Assembly: GCA_003260325.1 (NCBI GenBank)
Contig: MOLU01000002.1
Location: forward strand, 1 to 64,000
Source of the DNA: Candidatus Gracilibacteria bacterium GN02-872
GTDB lineage: Bacteria; Patescibacteriota; Gracilibacteria; BD1-5; UBA6164
Direction of reading: 5' to 3'
DNA: 64,000 bases
The position numbers were made by a program, and so were the translations under genes. Each line of letters opens with the position of its first letter. Position 1 is the first letter of the stretch. The notes under the pieces are model-generated. The model had not been told where the DNA came from, searched no databases, and saw only the letters and a list, made by a program, of their open reading frames with translations. Below are positions 31,625 through 41,902 of the stretch, in pieces.

Positions 31625-32378
31625 TTTCTATTTCTATAAATTTTTTTCATTTTTTAAAAAGATATATTTTTACAGAATTTGCCTTTTTGTAATAAGATTT
31701 TATTTTTCATCAAAATTTTGTAATTTTGTTTTGGAATCATCATTTTTTTAATTTTAAATAATCATAAAAAGTCACAAATCTTCAAAGATCAGGCTTTGGT
31801 TTCGATAGAATTCACATTATTTTATCTACAAAGTAAACTCTTTCTCATTCCTCTTTTATCATTTTGTACATTGTAATAATCAAAATTCCTTGAACTATAG
31901 ATTCGCTTATTATTCATCAAATACTTACTGTTCAAATATTAAAAGTTAACCAACAAATAGATGATATTAACATAAATAAGCGAAATTTTATTCTTTCAAA
32001 GAAAAAGAATCAATAAGCTGATAGACAAGATGCTATAATCGGTAAAATTGATAATTTTCATTCATAAGTTATTACTCAAAACACCAAAACAGCAGCAATT
32101 ACTCACAAAAAAATTTTTTTATTTCTTTTGTATTTTAAAGATAAGAAAGAACGAGCAATTGCAACTAAACAACTTGCCATAGCAGAAAAAGTTCACAAAA
32201 AATAAAAATGTGCCATCCGAACTAGATTTGATCAGATAAATATTTTTATTGTTTTTTTGTCATCTTTTTGCATATATCACATAATTGAAATACCCATTGC
32301 AAAAATTCATAATCATTGTCAAATTGGGTTTTCTTGTATAGCTTGCACAAACGGATTGGATACTAAAAATTCAAACAT
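31620..32378 (-). CDS. YgjV-like inner membrane protein
   Basis: 252 residues with five to six membrane helices. The segments IFAMGISIMGYMQKDDKKTI and HFYFLGTFSAMASCLVAIAR, with later CLSAYGFFFFERIKFRLFML, follow the Imp-YgjV pattern (Q-x-D-x-x, then a membrane hairpin, R-N/S). The C-terminal 65 residues are cytosolic and basic. The family has no established function. Single gene on the minus strand. Confidence 0.6.
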
Positions 32379-32508
32379 TTATTTAAAATAAAAAATAAAA
32401 CTTTTATATATTAAAACATAAAAATATTATATTGTCAAGAAAATGATTATTTTTGATTTTCTTTTTCTTTTTTTTTGTTTAAAATAAATAAAAATTAACA
32501 AATTAATT

Positions 32509-33648
32509 ATGAAAAAAGATTTTTTAGAATGAAAAAAAATAGCAATTGTTTGTGATTGGATAAAAGATTTATGATGAGCAGAGCTTGTTCTAGCGCAATT
32601 ACTTGAAATTTTTCCAGAAGCAGATATTTTTACAAGTGTTTTTTTTCAGAAAAATAATACGATTTTTACTTGAAGAAATATAAAAACTAGTTATATTCAA
32701 AAAATTCCTATTCTAAATAAATCTCATAAATTAGCCCTTACTATGAGACCAAAAGCATTTGAAAGATTTGATTTCAGTAATTATGATATAGTTATAAGTT
32801 CTTCAAGCGCAGAAAGTAAATGAGTTATTACAAAGCCAGAGGCACTTCATATTTGCTATTGTCACACTCCAACACGTTATTTTTGGAGTCACTATCACGA
32901 ATACTTGAATATGATGGAATTTGGTCTTTTAAATCCTATTTGAAAATGGCTTATGCCAAAAATTGTTCATAAACTTAGGATTTGGGATTTTTGTGCAAGT
33001 AAAAGACCAGATTTTTTCATAGCAAACAGTAAAAACACAAAAAATAGAATTAAAAAATATTACAAAAGAGAAGCTGAAGTAATTTATCCTTGTGTTGAAA
33101 TTGAAAAATTTATATTTAATGCAGAAAAAGAAGATTTTTATCTTTATGTTTGAAGATGTATTCCTTATAAAAAGTTTGATTTGATTGTTGATGCCTTTAA
33201 TAAAAACTGAAAAAAAATAATTATTGTCACAAATACTGATAATAAACTTTACAGAAAACTAAAATCTATTTCAAAAGAGAATATTTCTTGGAAACTAAAT
33301 ATAAAAAGAGAAGAAATTTATGAACTTTATAGTAAGGCAAAGGCCTTTCTGTTTCCTCCAGAAGAGGATTTCTGACTTGTGCCAATTGAAGCTATGGCAA
33401 GCGGAACTCCAGTTATTGCCTATTGAAAAGGAGGGGCTCTTGAAACTGTAGTTTCAGGGAAAACTTGAATATTTTTCTCAGAACAGACAATAAATAGCTT
33501 AAATAAAGCAATTGAAGAATTTGAAAAAATGAGTTTTGATGCAAATGAGATTAGAGATTATTCAAAAAATTTTGATAAAAAAATATTTAAAGAAAATATT
33601 TTAAAATTTATAGAAGAAAAATTAGAAAATAAAAAAATCCCAATTTAA
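32509..33648 (+). CDS. Glycosyltransferase family 4 protein
   Basis: 379 residues. The N-terminal domain has IAIVCDWIKDLGGAELVLAQ (GT-B start with G-G-A-E) and ICYCHTPTRYFWSHYHEYL, typical of WbaZ-like mannosyl or related transferases. The C-terminal domain has YVGRCIPYKKFDLIVDAFNK and FPPEEDFGLVPIEAMASGTP with the E-x7-E motif. It uses a nucleotide sugar at the membrane face, probably in surface polysaccharide synthesis. No other polysaccharide genes are next to it. The stop lies in an AAATCCC/GGGATTT hairpin. Confidence 0.9.
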
Positions 33649-33653
33649 GGGAT

Positions 33654-33812
33654 TTATCTAGTTAAATTTTCTTCTATTCTTGATAAAATAGTTTTATTGA
33701 TTAAATTGCTTCCGTTGTTTATCATTTCCATTAAGTGATCTATATTTAAAACAAAAACTTTTAGATTTTTTATTGCTCTAACTGTAGCTGTTTTATTATT
33801 AAAATTTATAAA
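33654..33812 (-). pseudogene. Truncated duplicate of the cNMP-binding protein gene
   Basis: Encodes only the C-terminal 47 or so residues of the protein at 34666-35058. Its last segment NLINKTILSRIEENLTR is identical to that of the intact gene, and TATVRA is also shared, followed by diverged pieces. Upstream the frame is lost and the cAMP-pocket region is absent. It is a partial duplication about 1 kb from the parent on the same strand, with the Nudix gene between the two copies. Confidence 0.85.
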
Positions 33813-33995
33813 AAATAATTTGACTTTTTTTTAACATTAATAAAAATATTTGCATAAAATCACTTGACTTATAATGGTTTCTTATGAATGACCTATTTGA
33901 TATTTAGATTTTTATGAAGAATACTGATGAAAATCTGTATGAAAAAAAATAACTTCAGGTAAATTAACAAACATAGATTTTTTAATGATAACAAA

Positions 33996-34469
33996 ATGAC
34001 TGACAAATTTATTACAGATAAGTGAAAAAGCTTTAATTTTACTTTTAAAGAAAATGATTTTAATTTTCCAAAGGATAGAGTTACTAGCATAGCTTGAGTT
34101 ATCTTTGATGAAAATTGAGATATTGTAACTATTGAGCTTGATAGATGAATTGATATTCCCTGAGGTCATATAAAGATATGAGAAACTATAAAAGAAGCAT
34201 TAATTAGAGAATGTATGGAAGAGGCTTTTATAGAAATAGATGATTTAAAAATAAGTTCCATAATAGAATCAGATTATTTTTGAACAAAAAAAGAAGATTT
34301 AACTTATATGTTGATTTTTTCTTGAAAGTTGAAAAAAGAATTGTTATTTCAAGAAAATAAAGAATCTAAAAAGAGAATTTATATTTCACCAAAAGATTTT
34401 TTATTAAATTATACTTGAAATAAGGAATTTATGGAGAAAATAATTTTTAATGCAATTAATTATAAATAA
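33996..34469 (+). CDS. Nudix hydrolase
   Basis: 157 residues. The Nudix box G-x5-E-x7-R-E-U-x-E-E is present as GHIKIGETIKEALIRECMEE (residues about 64-83). It hydrolyses a nucleoside diphosphate linked to another group; the substrate is not predictable. It lies between a broken and an intact copy of a cNMP-binding gene on the opposite strand. A degraded copy of this Nudix gene is found at 44377-44540, so the gene has been duplicated. Confidence 0.9.
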
Positions 34470-34665
34470 TGAAAATTCTTTTAGTTAACAATCAATTTTG
34501 AAGTTAAAAAAATAAAGTAGTTTTAATTTTTAAATCAACCTAAAAAAATAACTCCTGTTCACTACAGAAATCATTTAATTCAAAATTTATAAGGTTTTTT
34601 TATTTATTCTACTTTTTTGGGAGCAGTTAATTTATAGGGTTTTTTTTATTTAAAGTAAATCATTT

Positions 34666-35058
34666 TTATCTAGTTAAATTTTCTTCTATTCTTGATAAAA
34701 TAGTTTTATTGATCAAATTGCTTCCGTTATTTATCAAATCCATCAAATGATCAAAATTTAAAACCAAAACCTCACAATCTTTTAATGCTCTAACTGTAGC
34801 TGTTCTGTTTTCTTCATTTAATAAAGCTATTTCTCAAAAAATATCTCAGAAACCAAGTTCGGCAACTCTTTGACCTCAAATTATGATTTCCACATTTCCA
34901 GATTTTAAGATATATCATTCTCAGTTTGATTCTTCGTGTTCCATTATGATTATTTCTCATTGTAAATATTTTCTGATTTCACAATTTTTTATGATATTGT
35001 CAATGATTTCTTTATCAATTCACTCAAAAATTTTTAAAGAATAAATTCTTTCAAACAT
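34666..35058 (-). CDS. Cyclic nucleotide-binding domain protein
   Basis: 130 residues, a single cNMP-binding beta-barrel. GEGYILKSGNVEIII and FGDIFGEIALLNEENRTATV include the phosphate-binding cassette F-G-E-x-A-L-L, with R-T-A in place. No DNA-binding helix-turn-helix follows, so it is not a CRP-type activator; it may sense a nucleotide and act on a partner. A C-terminal copy of the gene lies downstream at 33654-33812. Confidence 0.85.
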
Positions 35059-35148
35059 ATAATTTTATTTAAATAATAATATAAAGTATTTTATCATAAA
35101 AAAAAGTATTTTGCAAAAAATCAATAAAATATTCTTTTTAAAAATTTA

Positions 35149-35176
35149 TTTACAAACAATAAAAATATTTTATAAT
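35149..35176 (+). promoter_or_regulatory. Promoter candidate for the FecR-like gene
   Basis: TTTACA (35149-35154), a 16-base spacer, TATAAT (35171-35176). A 100-base AT-rich leader separates it from the start at 35279. Confidence 0.5.
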
Positions 35177-35278
35177 ACTTTTTGCAATAATATTTTTTAA
35201 AAAAAATTGTTTTTTTATATTTTATGAATATTATATACAAAACAATAATTTAATAATTTATTTTATTTTCTGTAATTT

Positions 35279-36811
35279 ATGACTACAAGAAGAAATAGAT
35301 ATTCGTGACATAATTCCTTTTCAAAAAATATAAAAGACTACATAGTTCCTATTATTTGATGAATTTTGATTTTGTTTTTGATTTGGTCTTTATTTTTAAA
35401 ATGATGAAATAAAGCTCCAGTAAATGATGAAAACAGAGTTTGAATAGCTATTACAAAGGATGCTGATTCTTGAGCTAGCATAAGTTATGCTTGATGAAGT
35501 AAAAGAGATATTTCAGAAGTAAAAGCTCTTTATAAATGAGAAAAAATAACTGTTTCATCTGGAAGAGTAAAACTTTCTGATGCAAATGTTTCTATAAATT
35601 TAAATAAACTTTGAGAGTTAAAATACTTAGAAAACTGAGTTCTTAGTCTTTATTCATGAGAAGCTTGGGTTGATACAAATGCTGCAATAGATATGGAGAT
35701 GAGGTTTGTTAAACTAAAAATTCCTGCAAATGCTCATATTTCACTTTCACAGAATGAAGTAATGTCTACAATTTATGTTATTTCTGGAAATGTTGAAGTT
35801 TCAAATTTAAAATGAAAATCTACAGTTGTTAAAGCAATGGAAAAAATAGAAATTGCTAGAGAATTAGCTAGTGATGAAAAAGCTGATTTAGAATTGAAAA
35901 AACAACCAATAGACTCATTTTTTACAAAATCAAGCTGGTTTACTGTAAACAATGGTGAATCTTACGTAAATTCTTCAAATACAGGTTCAACTGATGATAA
36001 AACTTGAACTTGAAGTGCAACTTGATCAACAAAAACTTGAACTTGAAAAACAATTAAGTCTAAATCAGGAGCTGCTATTTCATGAAAATCAAAACTTTTG
36101 ACATTTTCAAATCTTCTTGATGAGTCAAATGTTTCATCAAATCCTATTTCAGTTTCTTGAGCTTATGATACTGAAGAAGTAGCTAAAATAGAAGTAAACT
36201 GAAAAATCGCAACTTTAAATCCAGAAACTTGAACCTTTAAAGTAGAGTGAGTTTCAGTCCCAAATAAATCAAATGATTTAGTTTTTAAAGTATTTAATAA
36301 AGATGAGGAGTTAAAGGAAAAATTTGTTTATACTGTTTATTACGAAGCTTGAGCTAGTTGAACTAATTGATGAAATTCTTGAAATGATTCTACCTTTAAA
36401 GTAAATACTTTTGAAGTTGATGGTTCTAAATTTGCTTTTACATCACCAACAAGAGAATCTACTTATACAACTTTTGAAGATTTTGTAACAATCAGAGGTT
36501 ATGTTTCAGCAACTTGAATAGATAAAGTTTCTGTGAATGATTTTGTTTTGAAATCTTTTGATTGAAAAAATTGGAGATATCATGCAAGAACTGATTATGG
36601 AAACTTAGCTAACTGAACAAATGTTTATGAAATAAAATATTTTTCTTGAGAAACTATGGTTTACAAAAACTATTTTACAATCATAAAAAAGGATAACTCA
36701 GCTAACACTCAGACAACAACTACAACAAAGACAAATGAAAATCAAGCAACTTGAACTCCTACTAAAAAAACAGAAGATGATACTGAAGAACCTGTTAGAA
36801 CAGCTGATTAA
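35279..36811 (+). CDS. Membrane-anchored FecR-like surface protein
   Basis: 510 residues. A short basic N-terminus, one membrane helix (residues about 22-42, IVPIIGGILILFLIWSLFLK) and a large outer part. Residues about 55-200 resemble a FecR domain: a stretch of short beta strands such as GVLSLYSGEAWVDTNAAI and FVKLKIPANAHISLSQNE. A Thr/Gly/Lys linker of about 40 residues (TGTGSATGSTKTGTGK) is followed by two Ig-like beta domains (residues about 270-480) and a Thr-rich end. It is likely an envelope protein exposed outside. In the low-complexity linker the glycines are nearly all TGA. Confidence 0.65.
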
Positions 36812-36879
36812 AAATATTTCTAAATCATTTAATGGTTCTGGCTATAATTGGCCATCTTGAGCTACTATTAGAAAAATTT

Positions 36880-36909
36880 AAACTTAGTTGAAAAACTAAG
36901 TTTTTTATT
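36880..36909 (+). terminator. Terminator
   Basis: AAACTTAGTT/AACTAAGTTT stem, loop GAAA, followed by TTTTTATTT. Confidence 0.8.
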
Positions 36910-36975
36910 TTCAAAAAAAATTGAAATTTTTAGAAAAATCATTAAAATACTAAAAATATTTTCTAAAAAAATTTA

Positions 36976-37557
36976 ATGAAAAAATGATATGTTTTCTTTA
37001 TTTGCTGAGTAACTTGAAGTTGAAAATGAACCCTTATAAACTGACTTTTAAAAGAAAATATTTGAAATTTAGAGTTTGCACTTTCTTGTAAAACTAGGGA
37101 ACCAAGACCAGGAGAAATTCCAGGAAAGGATTATGTAAAACTTAGCTTTGAGGAGTTTAAAAAAGAAATAGAAGATTGAGAATTTCTAGAGTATAATTTT
37201 GTCCATAATCAAGACTACTACTGAACAAGAAAAAAGGATGTAATTGACAATTGAATAGAAAAGTGAAAAAATCTTTTAAAAGAGATAGATATGCTGATTG
37301 TGCCACATCTTTTGGAAAATATGAAAAGCTTAAGAAAATATTTTTCAATTATTTACTTAGACTTACCTATAAATACAATAAGAGAAAGAATGCTTAGCAG
37401 AGGTGATTCTGTTGATAATAAAGATTATGAGAATAGAATAGAATCAGCTCAAAAAGAAAAAAATATGAAACACTTAGCTGATTTTGTTGTTGATGCTACA
37501 AATAGTCAAGAGGAGATTTTGAGAGAAGTAAAAGAGTTTATATTAAGTAAAATATAA
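36976..37557 (+). CDS. gmk: Guanylate kinase
   Basis: 193 residues. P-loop ICGVTGSGKGTLINGLLKEN with four of the glycines written TGA; then ALSCKTREPRPGEIPGKDY (GMP-binding S-x-x-T-R-x-P-R-x-G-E) and GEFLEYNFVHNQDYYGTRK. The lid and ADP part YLDLPINTIRERMLSRGD completes it. It phosphorylates GMP to GDP in the cytosol. Two bases before trmD, so a gmk-trmD operon. Confidence 0.95.
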
Positions 37558-37559
37558 AA

Positions 37560-38216
37560 ATGAATTTTCACATAATTACGATTTTTCCAGAAAGCTTTGA
37601 TTCTTACTTTTCTAGCTCTATTATGAAAAAAGCTCAAGATAAAAAGTTATTTTCTATAGATTTTTATAAATTAAATGATTTTAGTAAATCTGCAAGCAAA
37701 AGAGTTGATGATAAAGCTTATGGAATGCATTGACAAGTAATAGAAGCTGAAGTTTTAAGTGAGGCAATAGAATTTATTTTTAAAAAAGTCTGAAAAAAAA
37801 TACCTGTGATTTACTTAACTCCAAGCTGAAAACTTTTAAATCAAGAGGAAGTTGAATATTTTTATGAAAATTTAGAAAATGATTGTATAATCATTTGTGG
37901 ACATTATGAAGGCATTGATCAAAGAATTATAGATTTGTATGTTGATTATCAAGTTAGCATTTGAGAATATGTTTTGAGTAGTGGGGAGCTAAGTTCTATG
38001 GTATTTATAGATGCTATTGTTAGAAATATTCCATGAGTTTTGGGTAATAAGTTAAGTTTAGAAGAAGATAGTTTTTCAAAGAAATTTAACAGAAAAAAAG
38101 AGTATCCAGTTTATACAAGACCAAAAATATTTAAATGATTAAAAGTTCCAGAAGTTTTAATTTCAGGAAATCATAAAGAGATAGAGCTTTGGAAAAAAAA
38201 TAATTTACATAACTAA
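37560..38216 (+). CDS. trmD: tRNA (guanine-N1)-methyltransferase TrmD
   Basis: 218 residues. It begins MNFHIITIFPESFDSYFSSS and continues KRVDDKAYGMHGQVIEAEV, VIYLTPSGKLLNQEE, IIICGHYEGIDQRIIDLYVD and EYVLSSGELSSMVFIDAIVR, all diagnostic for TrmD. It methylates G37 of tRNAs to prevent +1 frameshifting. The usual Y-G-G-G-x-G-M segment is AYGMHGQ, a shortened form. Followed by a small membrane protein gene. Confidence 0.95.
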
Positions 38217-38226
38217 ATAAAAAAAT

Positions 38227-38730
38227 ATGGAAGAAATAAATGTTTATATAAACACACTTTGGCAATCAATAAATTTTGAATTTCTTATAAAGTTTATAAT
38301 TGTCTATGTTTTTATTATTTGGATATCTTTGTTTGTTTGGGTTTGGAAAGATATTAGAAATAGATCTTCTAGTATAATTTTTCAAGTGTTTTGTTTAATA
38401 GTAGCAGTTATTCCTTTTTTGGGTATTTTTCTTTATTTACTTATTAGGCCTTCCAAAACCTTATATGAAAAATATTATGATGAAATAGAATCAAACCTAG
38501 ATATAATTAATGAAATAATTGAAGAAAGGAAGAAACAATTTGAGAAAAAAATAAATAATTCTTTAAAAGAAGAAAAAGCTCAAGTAAAAACTAAAAATTC
38601 AAAGAAAAATAATTATAAATATTTTATAAAAGTTGAAAAAGCAGAAAAAAAATCTGATGAAAAAGAAGTAGAAAAAGCTGAAGAAAAAGATGAACCAAGA
38701 ATTACTCAAATAAAGAAAAAGACATTTTAA
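38227..38730 (+). CDS. Small membrane protein with charged C-terminus
   Basis: 167 residues. Two membrane helices (residues about 20-40 and 50-72) with W-x-D-I-R-N-R between them, like the N-terminal PLDc-type helical pair, then a cytosolic Lys/Glu-rich coiled tail (about residues 80-167) ending TQIKKKTF. Only one glycine in the whole protein. Function unknown. Third gene after gmk and trmD, probably cotranscribed. Confidence 0.7.
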   Translation: MEEINVYINTLWQSINFEFLIKFIIVYVFIIWISLFVWVWKDIRNRSSSIIFQVFCLIVAVIPFLGIFLYLLIRPSKTLYEKYYDEIESNLDIINEIIEERKKQFEKKINNSLKEEKAQVKTKNSKKNNYKYFIKVEKAEKKSDEKEVEKAEEKDEPRITQIKKKTF

Positions 38731-38762
38731 AAAAGAGAAGATTTAATCTTCTCTTTTTTTAT
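38729..38762. terminator. Bidirectional terminator
   Basis: AAAAGAGAAGAT/ATCTTCTCTTTT stem followed by seven T; also the end of the convergent trigger factor gene. Confidence 0.8.
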
Positions 38763-40054
38763 TTTTTATCATAAAAACTGTCAATAATTTTTCTATAAAT
38801 CATTCTTTGTTTTAGTTCTTCATAGTATCTATTTCCAGGAACATAAAGTTCTTTTAGTCTCTTTATTACGTCTTCATTTCCAAATCTAGCAATTATTTTA
38901 TCAGTTTCAGATTTTACTTCTTCATCTGTCAATTCAACTTTTTCAAGAGTAGCAAGTTTTGCTAAAATAAGCTCTCAGTGAAGTCTTTTTAAAGCATTTT
39001 CTTTTACATGTTGTTCTTTATAATCTTCCTCTGTTAATTTCAAACTTTCTAAATAATCAACCATTCTTATTCCATTTTGAGCCATATTTTGCTTAATTTC
39101 CTCAAAAACTCTATTTGTTTGTTCAGCTAAAAGTTTGTCTCAAATTTGTACTTTTGTATGTTTTAATAATTCTTCAATCAATTCAAGTTCTTCTTCCATT
39201 CTCAAATTTGCCTCTTTTGTTTCAGTTATTTCTTCTTTTATCAGTTTTTTAAATCAATCTAAATCTAGTTTTTTACCTCTAAGTTGCTCTATAAATTCCT
39301 CAGTAAATTCAGGTTTTGTAGCTTTTTCTACTTTGTCAATTTTTACTTCAAAAACAGTTTCTTTCCCAGCAAAATCAACATTATGATAATCTTTAGGGAA
39401 GTTAATTTCAAGTTTAAATTTGTCACCTTTTTTGTGTCAAACAAGACCTTCTTCAAATCATTCTACAAGCATTTTAGAACCCAAAACAATAGGATATTGT
39501 TCCATATTTGTATTATCTAAGTTTTTTCCTTCTTTATCAAATCATTTAGTGCTAATTGTTGCTCTGTCTCACATTACTAAAGCCTCATCAGCTTCAGTAA
39601 AATTAGTAAACCTAGTTTGTATATCATTTAAAGCATTCTCTACTTCTTGTTCAGTAACTTTTGTTTTTTTCTTTTTTAGAGAAATATTTTTATAAGTGTC
39701 TGCAATTTCAACTTCAGGCAAAACTTCAATATGAATTCTTATTTTTAAAGGATTCTCAGAAATAATTTCTGTGATTTCTCATTGTCAAATAGGAATTATT
39801 TTTTCTTGTCTAAGCGCGTTTCTGTAAATATTATCAATAGCTTTTTCAAGAGTCATAGAAGCAAGTCTTTCTTCACCAAACTCTCTAACAATTACTTCTT
39901 CTGGAATTTTAGCTCATTTTCTAAATCATTTGATTGTTGCATTTTTTTCTACATCTTTTAAAACTTCTTTTCTGTATTTTGCTAAATTTTCAGTTTTTTC
40001 CTCAACTACTAGCTCAACTATAGAGTTTTCTAGATTTTTTCTTTCGATTTTCAT
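38759..40054 (-). CDS. tig: Trigger factor (ribosome-associated chaperone)
   Basis: 431 residues, normal length. The N-terminal ribosome-binding domain has ATIKGFRKGAKIPEEVIVRE; the canonical G-F-R-x-G-K-x-P loop is conserved with two TGA glycines. The PPIase domain contains GDRATISTKGFDKEGKNLDN and a family-like GLVGHKKGDKFKLEINFPKD. The long helical C-terminal domain follows. It binds nascent chains at the ribosome exit tunnel. Single gene on the minus strand. Confidence 0.93.
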
Positions 40055-40151
40055 TTTTTTTAAATTAGTTCAAATAAATTAAAACTTTTAAATTATAAAC
40101 AAAAAATATTTTATTTCAAATTTTTGTTTACTTTTAGCATTTCTCAAATTT

Positions 40152-41264
40152 TTAATAATTTCACATTTTATAATCAAATCATCAAATTTCGTCATTATAA
40201 AAGTAAATTATTCAATAATTTTTTTCTTGTTGATAATCAATTGGAATATAGTTAATATATTTTTTTTCAAATAATTCTTGTGGAAACAAAGCTATTTTTC
40301 AAGTTTCTTCTTTGTATTTTTGATTTGCTTCATCTAAGTAAAATACATTTAACTCACGAATTGCTTTGTTTAAATAATTTCAGCAATTTGTAGCTGAAAA
40401 TCATAATTCTTCATTTGGAATATTTTCTTTTCTGATTTTTTCTATATTTTTTAATAAATCTCAGTTTAAATCTATTTTTTCATCAAAAATATTTTTTCAT
40501 AAATTATATAATTCACTAGAAAATCAAGAACAAATTTGGTTATTTTTAGCTGAATAATTAGCCATATTTAAAAACATAAAAAATGATTTCTCTCTATTTC
40601 ATCATCTTCCTTCCAAAATAGAAATTAAATTTTTTGCTCATAAAGGTGATCAATCTGTTACTGAAGTGACTTTATAGTATTTCACTGCATTTTTAAAGTC
40701 TTTTAAATAAAAATAATAAATAAAAGCTAAATTGTAGACTACATCACTATTTTTACAAGGATTTTTGTATTTCTCTTCTGTAAATAATTTCTCTAAATTG
40801 TCTTCTTTTTCAATTAAATTTATTTTTTCTAAATCACAAAAATTTTTTACTCATTTTAATCAAATTTTTTCAGCTTGCATTTTTAACTCTTCTTGTCTCT
40901 GTTTAGGTAAATCTTCATATCTTATGTTATATGATGGCAGAAGTAATTCTCAAAAAATATAAGGTTCGCTAAAATAAGGATTTAATTCAGTAATTAAGTC
41001 AATCATTGGGAAAAGGTATTTTTTGTAAGCACTTGTTATAGCATTTCCTCAAATATATTGAATAGCTTCAAGCCAATAATAATCTGCTTTTATATTTTTA
41101 AAACCAAAATAACTATTTAAAGCTGATTGTTTTGTTGGTAAAAACTCTGGATGTTCAACCAAAATTTTCTTAATTTCTTTTTGTTTTTCATAATTTAAAT
41201 TTTGAGTTTTGAAAAAAATAAAAATTGCAAAAATCAAAAAAATTATTAAAAATATTTTTTTCAT
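40152..41264 (-). CDS. Membrane-anchored TPR-like protein, unknown function
   Basis: 370 residues. An N-terminal helix (residues 3-20) anchors it. The rest is alpha-helical with repeat-like blocks (DVVYNLAFIYYFYLKDFKNA followed by VKYYK) that look like tetratricopeptide units, plus aromatic FGFKNIKADYYWLEAIQY near the start. Related CPR proteins are annotated only as hypothetical. It begins 12 bases after the Jag-like gene stop, so the two may form an operon. Confidence 0.7.
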
Positions 41265-41275
41265 AAATAAAAAAA

Positions 41276-41773
41276 TTATATTTCGACTGAATCTATATCT
41301 ATAGAAAGCCTTCTGTCAGCTTTACATATATAAATTCTTCTTTCACTTCATTCTCAAATACTTTTTGTAAAAATATCTTCATTTCAGTATTCAGCCACTA
41401 TTGCATGAATTTTTTTTCTATCATAAGCCGAGTAAAAAGGCATTTTTAAATCTTCTCAAGTTCTTTCTACATACTTTACTTTTGAAATAATAAAATCTTT
41501 CAATCTTTCATCTTTTGACTTTAAATAGTCATTTACTTCTAAGTAAATTTTTACTCTTTTATCTTCAGCTAAATCTCACAAAATCATCAATTTTAAGATG
41601 TGAGTTATTGCTTCTAGATTTTTTCCATGAGGTCAAATCAACTTTCAAGAATCTAAACTTTCTACTTTTACCAAAAAAATATTTTCTTCTTTTTGGCTAA
41701 CTTCCAGATGTTCAAACTGAACTCATAAATTTGTAAAAAATTCTTTAGCTTTTTGTTTAATTATATTTTCCAT
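41276..41773 (-). CDS. Jag-like KH-R3H RNA-binding protein
   Basis: 165 residues. The KH-like domain has SGKLIGPHGKNLEAITHIL (G-x-x-G loop as I-G-P-H-G-K, residues about 43-61), and the R3H domain reads LKMPFYSAYDRKKIHAIVAE, close to the family R-K-x-x-H. The Jag_N part found in SpoIIIJ-associated proteins is missing. It probably binds RNA in cell-envelope control. Not next to yidC here, unlike in most bacteria. Confidence 0.85.
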
Positions 41774-41902
41774 AATTTTATTTTAAAAAAATATTTGTAT
41801 AAGATTACTAAAAAATTTATTTGTTGCAAGTTTTTTTTACTTAATTTTGACATTTTGCAAAAAATATTTATCTTTATAAAAAATATTTTTTAATTATAAT
41901 AA

